64,000 nt of DNA from CAYQQR01 sp964420035 (lineage in GTDB: Bacteria > Bacteroidota > Bacteroidia > Bacteroidales > SM23-62), in NCBI GenBank assembly GCA_964420035.1, contig CAYQQR010000010.1, positions 1 through 64,000 on the forward strand, written 5' to 3'. Every line of letters starts with the position of its first letter. Position 1 is the first letter of the stretch. The notes under the pieces were generated by a model. The model saw only the letters and a program-made list of their open reading frames with translations. It did no database searches and was not told the origin of the DNA. Of the stretch, positions 26,212 through 36,900 are shown one piece after another. The position numbers were made by a program, and so were the translations under genes.

Positions 26212-28692
26212 TTATCGGGTTAGGGGGGTTACCCGAACATGATGCTCCGGTTCACCGGATGGTTCTGCACTCATCCAGAATACAGGGATTGCCGTTGTTT
26301 GGGGTTCTACTGGCAAAATAACCGCATGATCCCCCCAATTGCTTATAATTGTTTCAAAGTCATCTTCCTGAATTCCATCGATCTTATCATAGGGGGTCGA
26401 TTCAGAACCGGTGAACAAAGCGCCCCCGGTAATGGTGGCTATGGGCACACCCGGGGTGGCCGTTTCTGATGTTTTAAAATGAGTATCCTCTCCATAAATG
26501 TAATACCGGACAGGATAGATCCCGGCATCCGGAAGGCTGCTGGTAACAACCACCTCATCCCGGTCATCAGAGTTCCCGTCAAAATTCCCCGAACCAATGG
26601 CCGTCCATGGACTTGTGGCTTCTGTCGCTGTGTTGCTGAAGGCACCGGTTTCTCCGGGCCGGTAAAATGATATGGACGGAGCAAAAGAGGTTATGCCTGA
26701 TATCTCATCGCCGTTCAACGGATCACCGTCAAAATTGCCGCCTGCAATATCAATTAAGGCTTTTGATAACAGAGTAGTTGAAGACCAACCTGAATTGACA
26801 TCTACATAAGAGATCAAAGTGGAATCATCTTCAAATATCAGGGCGATCTCATCTTCACTGTTGGTTGTGTTGAAATTACCCGAACAGAGTGTTTTTATTT
26901 TTTTTGTATTGTCCTGCATCAATATCCTGTGCGGTTCTTTATAGCCTCTCCGGAATATATATACGGGATAATTACCATTGACGGGCTCCTGGGTGAAAGC
27001 TGCAATTTCTTCCCCCCGGGCCCCCAGAAAATCTCCACATGCAATACCGGCCCATTTATTTGTGTTCCGGCCCGAGCGGTATACTTCCATTCCATTACTC
27101 AGGTAAATAATAATAGAGTAGTAAAGAGTCCCGTTCTCGTTCATCACCGGTTCGTCAAATATCACGGCCAGTTCATCACCCGGTCCACCGGGATAAAAAT
27201 TACCAACAGCAATATCAATAGGTTTTTTTGACATCTTCCACCTGTCTTTCATTTCATCGCCAAGCAAAAGACTGGGTGCATTGACAAATGTGGCCGTCCC
27301 GGGATTAGGGAACAGGGGTGGAGCATGATCGGTCCTGACATGTATGAGTTTTTCGGATTCCCGGATGGCCCCGTTCCTGTCATCGTGGCAGGAAAACCAA
27401 TTTTTTGCAGTATACAGGGGAATATCATAATCATCCTTAGTAAACCAGAACCGTACCGAATCATCCTGCTGGTCGTTAATGGTGATCTCCGTAAGATTAT
27501 AGTAAATACAATGCAAAACAATTTTATCCCGTACATTGGTGAAGGTATTCCCTGCTATGGTGTTTCCTGAAGTGTTGATCTTAATACCAATGGGGGTGTT
27601 TCTGATGTCATTGTTTGCTATTATGTTATCATAGCTGTAATCACGGCCCGCGTCGGCGATATCTTTGCCGTCGATCTTCCCCATTCTTGTACCCAGGTGC
27701 ACTGCGATAGAATACCCATCAAATGTATTATTCCTGATTATATTTCCATAAGGGGCATTATCCCGGTCACCCTGGTTCCGGTAGGTGGTGATTGCTGCCC
27801 TGTAGTGCTGGCCGGATGCCTGTGAAGGCAGAAATTGATTGCCTTCGACAATATTTTTATAGGAGCAATCGAAAAGAATATCCGCATAGTTCTTCCTGTG
27901 GGGGCATTCATCATTGGTTGGCCATACATAATCGTTGTCGCGAAAACTATTGTTGCGGTAGGTAATATGATGACTCCCGCTGCCATTGTATACGCCTCCA
28001 CTTCCGTTTTCCAGGTATACGCAGTTTTCAATTTTAATATTCGACCCGTTAAAATAGGTGCCGAAGTTGTTCCTTGCAAAAACGCAGTCTTTTATAAGAA
28101 GTGGATGATCATGTTTCCCTGATACTTTTATGCCATTGCCAAAACCTTTAATAGTAAAATGATGTATGGTGTTTGGATTTTTGTTCTGTTCATTGCTTAG
28201 ATCAAACAAAAAACAACGGCGTTTTTTCCTGTCAATAATGGCTTTCTTCATTTCACCATATCCCTCAGCATAAGCTTCATCAACAGTCCGGTCATAATAA
28301 TCCGGATGACGGCCATCGATCACCAGTCCGTTCCCGTCAATTTCAATACCCTGGTTATCACCGTCAATAGTGAACAATGCAAAGCGCTCTTCGGGGGGCG
28401 TGTTTTCAAGCAGTTTTGAGAGATCGGGTTTCCATGTGGTAGATCTTTCTGCAAATCTCACTGTGGTATCAATTTCAAAGGACCGGTAGATGAGTCCATT
28501 CTCATACCACGCGCTCCACCGTTCTGCATTCCAGGGATCAAAATCGCCCTGGCCGTCCTTCAGGATGTTTTTAACGGAGCGGGGCTCGTAATCGATTTCT
28601 ATTTCTCTTGTGTTTACAGTATTCGACCGACCGAATACAGGAATTGAGACAAGGCAGATCAGCATAAACAATATTACTTCACTGTGCTTCAT
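26212..28692 (-). CDS. Secreted beta-helix (NosD-like) + FG-GAP repeat protein
   Basis: 826 residues. A signal peptide (ending SIPVFG) is followed by the module ILKDGQGDFDPWNAERW and EIDGNGLVIDGR, then a right-handed parallel beta-helix (~150-420). About five FG-GAP-like repeats follow (DIAVGNFYPGGPGDELAVIF, GIACGDFLGARGEEIAAF, GNFDGDPLNGDEISG, GNFDGNSDDRDEVVV). No T9SS domain and no lipobox are seen, so the final location is uncertain. The helix module is shared with the fusion protein downstream (33 bases on). Confidence 0.82.
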   Translation of the reverse strand: MKHSEVILFMLICLVSIPVFGRSNTVNTREIEIDYEPRSVKNILKDGQGDFDPWNAERWSAWYENGLIYRSFEIDTTVRFAERSTTWKPDLSKLLENTPPEERFALFTIDGDNQGIEIDGNGLVIDGRHPDYYDRTVDEAYAEGYGEMKKAIIDRKKRRCFLFDLSNEQNKNPNTIHHFTIKGFGNGIKVSGKHDHPLLIKDCVFARNNFGTYFNGSNIKIENCVYLENGSGGVYNGSGSHHITYRNNSFRDNDYVWPTNDECPHRKNYADILFDCSYKNIVEGNQFLPSQASGQHYRAAITTYRNQGDRDNAPYGNIIRNNTFDGYSIAVHLGTRMGKIDGKDIADAGRDYSYDNIIANNDIRNTPIGIKINTSGNTIAGNTFTNVRDKIVLHCIYYNLTEITINDQQDDSVRFWFTKDDYDIPLYTAKNWFSCHDDRNGAIRESEKLIHVRTDHAPPLFPNPGTATFVNAPSLLLGDEMKDRWKMSKKPIDIAVGNFYPGGPGDELAVIFDEPVMNENGTLYYSIIIYLSNGMEVYRSGRNTNKWAGIACGDFLGARGEEIAAFTQEPVNGNYPVYIFRRGYKEPHRILMQDNTKKIKTLCSGNFNTTNSEDEIALIFEDDSTLISYVDVNSGWSSTTLLSKALIDIAGGNFDGDPLNGDEISGITSFAPSISFYRPGETGAFSNTATEATSPWTAIGSGNFDGNSDDRDEVVVTSSLPDAGIYPVRYYIYGEDTHFKTSETATPGVPIATITGGALFTGSESTPYDKIDGIQEDDFETIISNWGDHAVILPVEPQTTAIPVFWMSAEPSGEPEHHVRVTPLTR

Positions 28693-28704
28693 CTATTGGG
28701 TTCT

Positions 28705-30141
28705 TTAGCGATGAATAATAAATAATTCGGAGCGATTCTCAATATTCAGAATAAATACACCTGATGGCAGGTCCTGGATATCAATCTGATGCCTGTTGGA
28801 TGTGATGGATCCTGAGATTGTTTTTTGCCCCAGCATATTCAAGATATGAAAGTTGACCGGGTAGTGTTTCGTAGTGATCACCAGGTACCGGCTTGCCGGA
28901 TTGGGGTAGATACTGAATTCAGTCGGGGCTTCTTTCCTGACGAAGCTGGGCAGTTTTGTTCTTTCCCACTGCAGGACTGGGGCCAGGCAGGAGGACTTTG
29001 GTGGACAGGGGATCTTTGTTGACGGGGAATCCAGGTTTTCTTCCCAGATGAGCCGGGGCCGCATCACACCGTCGACGTCTTCGATCTGCCAGGTATGTTC
29101 AAAATCCCAATCCGTAAAATTGAGCGGGTCGGAAAATTGAGCGCTTGTTAATCCTGAGATATCAATAGATCCGTCAGATTCACCCACACCAGGGAAGGAT
29201 GATAAGTCTGCATCATAATAACAGGAAGACATTAAGGGTGAGCCAACAACACCGGCAAATACACCCAGCGTGCTTTGAGCAGTATCTGATGTCGATTGGA
29301 TAGATCCGGCAGCATAACTATTACTGATCTCTATCTCTGCATCATCGTAAGAGCGGGCTACCAGGAGTCCGGATTGCTCATAGGCACTGACCAGGGAAAC
29401 CGAGTATGAATCCTTGACAGAAGCATCCCCCTGGATTTGTCCAACGATTCCGCCAACTCTCCGGTTCACCAGAGAATCTCCGATGGCATACATTTCCATG
29501 AAACTTGCACATTCGCGGATGTGGGTATTATCGGTACGGCCGATAATTCCTCCCGTATACAGATTATTTGTGGTACTCGAGAGTATAAATAACCCGGATA
29601 CACTACAATGCCTGATTATGTTACTGTCTCCGGGGGCCAATTGTTCCGTGGCCCGGCCCACGATGCCACCATTGTAATTATCATCGGAATAGATCCTGAT
29701 ATTTTCAAGTCTCAGGTTTTCTATCGTTGCCCCGTTAATGACGCCAAACAAACCGATGCGATCGGAACTTGCTTTTTTATATAGATTGTGTATGGTATGA
29801 TATCCTCCGTTGAAAAAGCCGGTAAATGGTGTTTCTTCCGTACCGATGCATGGGAGTCCGTCAGCATCCTGATCATTCACAAATCCATCCCCGTTCCAAT
29901 CCACCACGGAGGAATCGGGATCGAAAACAATATCAGTCTTAAGGATGTAATTTGCCGACCATTTATCAGCAGTACCGGTGAATTCATTGATCCCGTCCCC
30001 ATCAATATCAAGGATTTCCGGTTTGCTTAACCAGATCAGGTCATATTCACTGTCCAGGACGAACCAGCAATTATCTTGAGCATGAAGCTGGAAGGACAAT
30101 ATGACCAATAAAACAACTATCGATCCTTTGAACATGGTCAT
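28705..30141 (-). CDS. GLUG-motif surface protein with T9SS sorting domain (1)
   Basis: About 478 residues from the ATG at 30141 (30135 is also possible). An in-frame TTG at 30183 lies beyond a strong hairpin (30150-30181) and would spoil the signal peptide MFKGSIVVLLVILSFQLHAQ. The mature protein has a DIDGDGINEF loop, a PFTGFFNGGYHTI segment and several GGIVGR / GGIIGR GLUG repeats that should form a beta-solenoid. It ends with a type-A T9SS domain (FSIYPNPASRYL, then GVFILNIEN). GLUG proteins are surface adhesins or glycan binders. Confidence 0.83.
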   Translation of the reverse strand: MTMFKGSIVVLLVILSFQLHAQDNCWFVLDSEYDLIWLSKPEILDIDGDGINEFTGTADKWSANYILKTDIVFDPDSSVVDWNGDGFVNDQDADGLPCIGTEETPFTGFFNGGYHTIHNLYKKASSDRIGLFGVINGATIENLRLENIRIYSDDNYNGGIVGRATEQLAPGDSNIIRHCSVSGLFILSSTTNNLYTGGIIGRTDNTHIRECASFMEMYAIGDSLVNRRVGGIVGQIQGDASVKDSYSVSLVSAYEQSGLLVARSYDDAEIEISNSYAAGSIQSTSDTAQSTLGVFAGVVGSPLMSSCYYDADLSSFPGVGESDGSIDISGLTSAQFSDPLNFTDWDFEHTWQIEDVDGVMRPRLIWEENLDSPSTKIPCPPKSSCLAPVLQWERTKLPSFVRKEAPTEFSIYPNPASRYLVITTKHYPVNFHILNMLGQKTISGSITSNRHQIDIQDLPSGVFILNIENRSELFIIHR

Positions 30142-30149
30142 AAATATTA

Positions 30150-30181
30150 GGGGCCGGAAAATCCTTAATAAGTCCGGCCCC
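30150..30181 (-). other. Intra-operon stem-loop
   Basis: GGGGCCGGA (30150-30158) pairs with TCCGGCCCC (30173-30181) around a 14-base loop, between two GLUG genes. There is no long T-run after it in the direction of transcription, so it is more likely an mRNA-stability or processing element than a strong terminator. It also helps to choose the downstream start codon. Confidence 0.6.
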
Positions 30182-30217
30182 AAAATAAACTAAATTTGGT
30201 TTAGAATATGGTAAACA

Positions 30218-31630
30218 CTAGCGAACCATGATTTTACTTACCTTATCGCCAACCTTTAGAAGGTATAGACCCTTTTGATAATTTGTCATATTCAGCTTCA
30301 AGGTTTTACTGGTTACGATACCGTGTTCAAGCAATTTTCCAACAACATTATACAAGCCGAATTTTGCGTTGAGTGGGGCGTCTTCGATAATTAAGGTACC
30401 CGATACAGGATTTGGATATACCTTCAGTGATTCTGTAGTACGAATATCCCTTGTCCCTGTTGGCGGCATAATCATAGCCTGCCATTGCAGTCGTGGACGT
30501 TGTACCCCTTCAACATCAGCGATTTCCCAAGTATTCGTGAAATCCCATCCTTCAAAGTTCGATTCATTGGCAAATTCTGCTGTTTCCAAACCTTTAACAG
30601 CGACAATTGCTAAGGAATCTCCTCCTCCAACACCAAGAGTATCGATGGTCTTATCCCAGTAGCAGGATGTGGATATCAGGCTACCTATATCTCCTGCAAA
30701 AGCACCTCTTTGATCAGGCGGTTCCTTACCGGTTAATTCAGCCACTGCGTAACAATTTTCAACAATTGCACCTTCATCCGTTGCAGCCCTGGCTATAAGA
30801 CCCCCAAGCTGTTCTTCAGCAGTAATTTCTGCAATTGAATAACAATTCCTGATCGTAGGCGTCTTTTGCATCTGCCCTAGGATTCCACCAAAGCGCCTGT
30901 GGTCAGTAATATCAGCTGCCAGACCGATGACATTGCTATAACATTCAATAATCTCTCCATAATTGAATCTGCCAATAATACCTCCTGAATACATATTATC
31001 CGTAGTATTTTCTATCCAGATGAACTTCCCTTCAACCCAGCAACGTTTGATGAGGTTGTTATCCAATTCCGCAGGTTCATCCGTGGCACGTCCGGCAATC
31101 CCACCACAATAGTTCTCACGTGTATAAACCCGCATATTCAGTAAGCGGAGGTTTTCAATCTGCGCACCTCCAAGATTCCCAAACAGGGCTCCCCTGTTCT
31201 GGTCCCACTTGTAAATATTACTAATGGTATAATATTGACCATCAAACGTGCCGGTGAAATTTTGTGCATCACCTAATTCACCACTGTAATCTCCGATTGC
31301 AGGAAGCCCAATACTATCAGGGCTTCCTTCGACATCGATCGTTCCATCATTGTTCCAGTCGACCAATGATGAATCGGGATCGAAGTCGATATTGGCAGTG
31401 AGGCGATAGTTCGCGTCCCATTTGACCGCCAACGAGTCGAAATCATTAGTTCCATCATTGTCTGCATCCAGGCTTAAGGTATCCGTAAGCCAGATCAGGT
31501 CTTCAGGGCTGTCGATCTGCCAGAAAATCTGGAAGTTCTCTTCGACAGGTTCCAATTCATGGGCTGTCTGTCCCATTAGCAAAGTGGTGCTAAAGAGAAT
31601 CGCAATTAGAAATGTAAATCTTTTTTTCAT
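30218..31630 (-). CDS. GLUG-motif surface protein with T9SS sorting domain (2)
   Basis: 470 residues. The signal peptide ends LLMGQTAHE. The protein is a clear paralogue of the one encoded at 28705: LDADNDGTNDFDSLAVKW, NFTGTFDGQYYTISNI, GGIAGRA, GGIIGRF and GGILGQM repeats, and a closing SAEFANESNF-type linker (here TAEFANESNFEGWDF). The C-terminus is a T9SS type-A domain (LKVYPNPVSGTL, ending SKIMVR). The DxDNDGxxDF loops suggest calcium binding. It follows the DUF1735 lipoprotein gene in the Sus operon, so it is probably a surface component for recognising the same glycan. Confidence 0.85.
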   Translation of the reverse strand: MKKRFTFLIAILFSTTLLMGQTAHELEPVEENFQIFWQIDSPEDLIWLTDTLSLDADNDGTNDFDSLAVKWDANYRLTANIDFDPDSSLVDWNNDGTIDVEGSPDSIGLPAIGDYSGELGDAQNFTGTFDGQYYTISNIYKWDQNRGALFGNLGGAQIENLRLLNMRVYTRENYCGGIAGRATDEPAELDNNLIKRCWVEGKFIWIENTTDNMYSGGIIGRFNYGEIIECYSNVIGLAADITDHRRFGGILGQMQKTPTIRNCYSIAEITAEEQLGGLIARAATDEGAIVENCYAVAELTGKEPPDQRGAFAGDIGSLISTSCYWDKTIDTLGVGGGDSLAIVAVKGLETAEFANESNFEGWDFTNTWEIADVEGVQRPRLQWQAMIMPPTGTRDIRTTESLKVYPNPVSGTLIIEDAPLNAKFGLYNVVGKLLEHGIVTSKTLKLNMTNYQKGLYLLKVGDKVSKIMVR

Positions 31631-31700
31631 AACGTTTATTTTTGGTTAGTAAATGGAAACAAGAGAAAAACTTGAATTTTCTATCATTGATATTTTTTAA

Positions 31701-32222
31701 TTATTTATTGCGTGTAAATACAAACATGCACAGGCTCAGATCTTCATTCAGCTCGTACCGGGTCGGGTTTGATATCCTCACAGGTAAAATAAATTGCCGG
31801 TCATCCGGTTCCGGATCATCCCACAACAGGTCCTTATGAATGGTGATATAATCGTAATTGCTTCTTTGCCCATCTGAAAGGCTTAGCTTATCTGGTAATT
31901 GGTAATATTCAGGATCCAATAGTACAGCATTGAAGATCAATCCCTCACTGATCGCCTCCGAGAGGGTATCGGCATCAACGGAGAGGTCTACGGTAACACT
32001 TTTTACAGGTTCCAATCCGCTCCGGTACAAGCCCACTACAATAGTCGTATCTGCATTAGCGGTCGAATCCAGTTCAACATAATAGTTGTTGTCGGTTCCT
32101 CCCGATTGCACCACTGCCTGGGGGATGTAGAGCAATGAGAATCCCCATTCCTCGTCTTTTGCAGGTTTTTCACAGTTTGCAACCAGAAATGTTATCAGTA
32201 TTATTGGGATTAAGCGCTTCAT
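31701..32222 (-). CDS. DUF1735-containing surface lipoprotein
   Basis: 173 residues with a lipobox ending in Cys (FLVANC). The single domain matches the DUF1735 beta-sandwich: KSVTVDLSVDADTL, LDPEYYQLP, LSDGQRSNYDYITIH and FILPVRISNP. This domain usually forms the N-terminal part of SusE/F-like or BT_3987-like lipoproteins next to SusD; here it stands alone and nothing follows it. It is likely an outer-surface binding or scaffold lipoprotein of the SusC/D pair just upstream in the operon. Confidence 0.78.
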   Translation of the reverse strand: MKRLIPIILITFLVANCEKPAKDEEWGFSLLYIPQAVVQSGGTDNNYYVELDSTANADTTIVVGLYRSGLEPVKSVTVDLSVDADTLSEAISEGLIFNAVLLDPEYYQLPDKLSLSDGQRSNYDYITIHKDLLWDDPEPDDRQFILPVRISNPTRYELNEDLSLCMFVFTRNK

Positions 32223-32253
32223 CTTTTATTTATTAAAACATTTCTTAAGGCCA

Positions 32254-33936
32254 TTACCAGCCGGGATTTTGCTCCATCAATCCACCGTATTTAATTAATT
32301 CTTCCTGGGGGATGGGATACAGATACATTTTCGGACTAAAAACCCGGTCTTCGATAATAAACTCATTATAGGCAAATGTTGAATCGGTTAGCTTCTCTAT
32401 TTCAACACCTTTCACGGGAGTACCGAGTATGGATTCGGCCATCATCCAACGCCGGGCATCCCAGAATCGGTGACCTTCAAATGCCAGTTCAATTCTTCTT
32501 TCGTGCTGTATTCTTTCACGAAGTTCTTCTTGAGTTGACGCTACAACATCGGGCATGCCTGCGCGGGAACGGACCATATTGAGGGCATCTCTTGCCGACA
32601 TGGGGAATCCTGCCGGGCTTACATCAAAGGCGTATGCTTCGTTAACCGCTTCTGCATAATTGAGCAGGATCTCTGCATAACGGAACCGGATCCAGGCATG
32701 CCGGGCCGTTTGATCCTGAGAAAGGTCAAGGTTGTCTACAAGAAACTTCTTCAAGTAATAACCTGTCTTGGTTGCTCCTTCCAGTCCGCCGGCATCCATG
32801 TCCCGTCCTCCGCTCCACATCTCCATGGTGCGACCGTTCCATTCGGAATTATTGACAACGATCGTCATCTGCAATCTGGGATCACGGTTCTCATAAGGCT
32901 CATCCTCAGTCCAGCCTGGTAATTTCTCATAGGCTTCCACGAGATTATGTGAAGGACAGGTTCCGCTTTGTCCTCCATCCGTTCCGATCGGATAGTTCGC
33001 TCTTTCCACAAAATTGCTCTCCCCATAGCGGGTAGACCAGATTGTTTCCGGATTGTCATAGGAATTGGGAGGAAGGAACAATTCGCCGTAGTTTGAATGC
33101 AGGGCATATATATTCAATGCAGCATTTAATGTTAGGAATTCGTTGGCTGCTTCAGCAGCTGCGATCCATTTATCGAGATCACCCGATGGATTATGTTGCG
33201 GACTGGCAGCATACAACAATGCTCTGCTTTTCAAAGCCAGTACAATCCCTGTTGTAACCCTGCCAGTCTTGGTATTGTCAAAGTAAGTGAAAAAGGGGAG
33301 TACCTTGTTTTTCACACTATCACACTCGCGAACAATGAACTGGATACAACTATCGAAGGAAGACCGGGGGATATCCAGCCCTTCTTCCAGGTCCAGGGTC
33401 CTTGTCACCAGGGGTACGCCACCGTATCTTTTGGCAAGTTCAAAATGGAAATAGGCTCTCAGGAATTGTATTTCAGCACGCATGAAGGTAACATCTGCAA
33501 GCTCTCTTTCGTAATCGATCTTATCGGTAGGGGTGAAGGTATCCGGAACCAGGTAGTTTTGGGGGAATTCTGATTTTTCGAGAAAGAGATTGGCATTCCG
33601 GATTCCTTCATACATCCTGCTCCACTGGTCATCCGGATTATCATAGGGCGACCAGCTTCCATTGTTGAACAGCCGGATCTCAGAATCGCTGTAGGTATGT
33701 TTCCCTTCATCCGTAGCGCCGGCCAGATAGGCTCCATCGATTGAATTAAAACCTTCGGGTATATAGTTATAGGTATTGTATCCCAATCTGATGATGCGGC
33801 CGTAGGTATCATATACCTGGTCTTCCGTTAATTCTGTATCCTTACGGTCTTCAAAGGACTTTTCGCAGGAGATACATATAACAGCCAACAGGCCGATAAA
33901 AAGAAACTTCTTTAATATTTTATGTGTATTCTTCAT
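32254..33936 (-). CDS. SusD/RagB-family nutrient-binding lipoprotein (pair 2)
   Basis: 560 residues. Lipoprotein signal (AVICISC). SusD features include a TPR-rich helical N-terminal half, AEIQFLRAYFHFELAKRYGGVPLV, and the C-terminal EERRIELAFEGHRFWDARRW motif (here QHERRIELAFEGHRFWD), ending NPGW. It forms the lid on the SusC encoded at 33939 (2 bases apart) and presents oligosaccharides to it. It differs from the two near-identical SusD proteins encoded at 36955 and 38787. Confidence 0.93.
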   Translation of the reverse strand: MKNTHKILKKFLFIGLLAVICISCEKSFEDRKDTELTEDQVYDTYGRIIRLGYNTYNYIPEGFNSIDGAYLAGATDEGKHTYSDSEIRLFNNGSWSPYDNPDDQWSRMYEGIRNANLFLEKSEFPQNYLVPDTFTPTDKIDYERELADVTFMRAEIQFLRAYFHFELAKRYGGVPLVTRTLDLEEGLDIPRSSFDSCIQFIVRECDSVKNKVLPFFTYFDNTKTGRVTTGIVLALKSRALLYAASPQHNPSGDLDKWIAAAEAANEFLTLNAALNIYALHSNYGELFLPPNSYDNPETIWSTRYGESNFVERANYPIGTDGGQSGTCPSHNLVEAYEKLPGWTEDEPYENRDPRLQMTIVVNNSEWNGRTMEMWSGGRDMDAGGLEGATKTGYYLKKFLVDNLDLSQDQTARHAWIRFRYAEILLNYAEAVNEAYAFDVSPAGFPMSARDALNMVRSRAGMPDVVASTQEELRERIQHERRIELAFEGHRFWDARRWMMAESILGTPVKGVEIEKLTDSTFAYNEFIIEDRVFSPKMYLYPIPQEELIKYGGLMEQNPGW

Positions 33937-33938
33937 GT

Positions 33939-36900
33939 CTATAGACCCATTTTTATTCCGATATGGTAGCTTTTCATGAGTGGGTAACCGTTCAGGACCT
34001 CTGCATCATAATATTCGAGCTGATCCCATGATAGCAGATTTATACCGCTCAGGTAAACACGGATATTTTTTACCAGGGGATCTCCGGTCAGCTTCATGGG
34101 GAAGTTATATCCAAGCTCTACATGACGTATTCTGAGGAAATTACCATTGTGTGTCCAGAATGTAGAACGTCTGTAGTTATTCTCATTAAAAAAGGTAGAT
34201 AGTCTTGGATAGCTGGCTGATGCACGGGTATCGATGCCTTGATCCGGATAGTATGCCCACCTTCCTTCAGCTATCTCGGGAACCTGGGTGTTATTCTGGA
34301 ATGCGTAAAAGGCATTTCCGCTGTAATACACACTGCGATTGGCAGCACCTATGATGAATACTTCCAGGTCAAATCCCTTGTATTGTGCACCCAGTGTAAA
34401 GGAGTAATTAATTTCAGGAACATCCGTGTAATCTATAGGGATCTCGTCGTCTTCCGTGATCAGACCATCTCCGTTCTGGTCTACGTACCGTATATCCCCC
34501 GGCTGGACCGGGGTAAAAGTATGGACAGGTGTGGCCGGGTCGGTGATCTCATCCCAGGATTGGAAGAAACCTGATGCTTCCAATCCGAAAGGCTGGTCAA
34601 CCGGATTGCCCTCCCGATAAAGGTAATCTTCGGCATGCAGTTCATCCAGGTTTTCGATGGTGTTATGCGCATAGGAGAACATGCCTCCTGCATGGTAGTT
34701 GAAGGCTCCGGCACTACCAGAGAACATAAGATCCAATTCGAACCCCCGGTTGCTTACTTCACCAATGTTCTCCAGAGGCAATTCTACACCTTGAACAACC
34801 GGGAGTCTTAACGTCCTTTGGGTCAATATATCCGAACGTTTTTCATAGAAATAATCCACTTCAAAGCGTAAACGGTTACCGAACAACCTGGATTCCAATC
34901 CGAAGTTATATTGTAAAGATTTTTCCCAGGTGATGTTCGGATTTCCCAAGCGGTCTTCTTGAAGGGAAGATGAGGTTTCAATCCCTGTTTGACCTAAAAC
35001 AACTTGCTCACCTGAAGAAAAATAAGTAATGTAACCGTACCGGTCCCTTCCGTCATAACCCAGCATTCCTGCAGAGCCGCGTAATTTTAGCACATCAATC
35101 CAATTAACTGCAGATAAGAATCCGGTATTGGATAGCATCCAACCGGCTGAAAAAGCAGGAAATACCCCAAAACGTTTTCCCTCGGCATAATTCTGGGAAC
35201 CATTATACGCCATGGTCAATGCCGCAAAATAGGTGCGGTTGATATCAAATTTTAGCCACCCGGATAAACCGGTATGTACAAAGGGTATGGTTTCTTCACT
35301 GGTGAATTGATCCCAGCGGTATGTAAGCATTGCAGACAGCAGGGTGTTCCCGAATGTCCTGTTATAATTGCCCGTGAGCGCTACATTAATCCGGTTCCAT
35401 TGTTGTCTGCCTCCTTCACTGATGCTGAACGGGGTATCGTCCCCCCATTGAATATATTCAATGCTGTCGTTTACCATTAAAGGCTGAAAAGTCGCAACCG
35501 AACGCAGCTGATTGTAATTGCGGGTGAACCAGTTGCTGAGGTCCACTTCCTGGCTGAAAGATAACCCTTTCACGAACTGACCGAGATCTTCATTCAATCG
35601 AATTCCAGCCTGCAACCAACGCTGGTGCGTGGTTCGTGCGCCCATTTCCTGTATGCCGGCCACGAGGTTATCCGGATATTGAGCGCTTCCTCCCCAGGTC
35701 CCGTTGGGATTTGTAATTGGATATATATTGGGCGGGTACTTCTCCAGTTGTTCGAACATATTATTTAAGGCAGGACTGCTGTTATCCAGCAGGGCTCCCC
35801 CAATGCGGATATTTGAACTGAATACGTCATTGAGGGTCAGATCAACATTGGATCTGAAATTGTACCGTTGAGACATGCCCGTGTTTCTTAGGCTTGGATT
35901 ATCCGTACTGTCTCTTTCCTGATATAGTTTATCGGCATAGCGGTACCCCAGCATGACATAGTAGCGTGCCCGTTTATTCCCTCCTCTTACAGATATGTAA
36001 TTCTCGGTATAGGGGATTGTTTCTTTCAGGGTATTATCAAACCAATTGATATCCGGATAAAATACCGGATCACTGCCATCCTGGTATTTTGATAGTTCTT
36101 CGTTGGAATAGACCGGGTACCAGCCGCCTGCATCATTGCTGTATGCTTCATTGTATAATCGGGCATAATCATATGCATTTTTAAACGCAACCATTTTAAC
36201 GGGTTGGGAAATACCGGCCCTGGACCCAACAGTGACCTGCATCTTGGAATCCATTCCCTTTTTCGTGGTCACCCACAGAACACCGTTTGCGCCCCTCATC
36301 CCGAAAGGGGCCAGTGCGGCTGCATCTTTAAGCACGGAAATAGTTTCAATTTCCTCAGGGATCAGGTGGTCCATTTCAGCTTCGAAGCCATCTACAAATA
36401 CGAGAAAACTATTGTCCCTGTATGTTCCTTTACCACGTATAAGCATTTGCGGGTAATTTACACCCGGCTCACCGGAAGTTTGCAATACGGTAAGTCCACT
36501 CAATCGTCCCGCCAATGCCGTACTCATAGTCTGGGTCGGAAACCTGGAAAGCTCATCTCCACTTACCGTGGACATAGCTGCAGTTAGTGAATGATTATCT
36601 TGTATGCCAAAAGCCACCGGGCTATTTTGCTCATAGGGATCTTTATTTAATCTGATGACTGGTTTTGCACCTTCAGTTAAAACAAAGGACTTAGAGAAAT
36701 ATCCTTCCTTATGAAATTCAAGGATTTCACCTGTATTTGCTGCGACCGCAAACCTGCCGGCATCATCCGACTCACCGGCAATGGTTTCTCCTATCCGGAT
36801 CTCCACATTATTCACAGGATTGCCATGGGCATCGATTATTTTCCCACTGACATCCGGCTGCGCCCTGAGACTCGTGAAGGAGAGGACCAGTAATGCGAAT

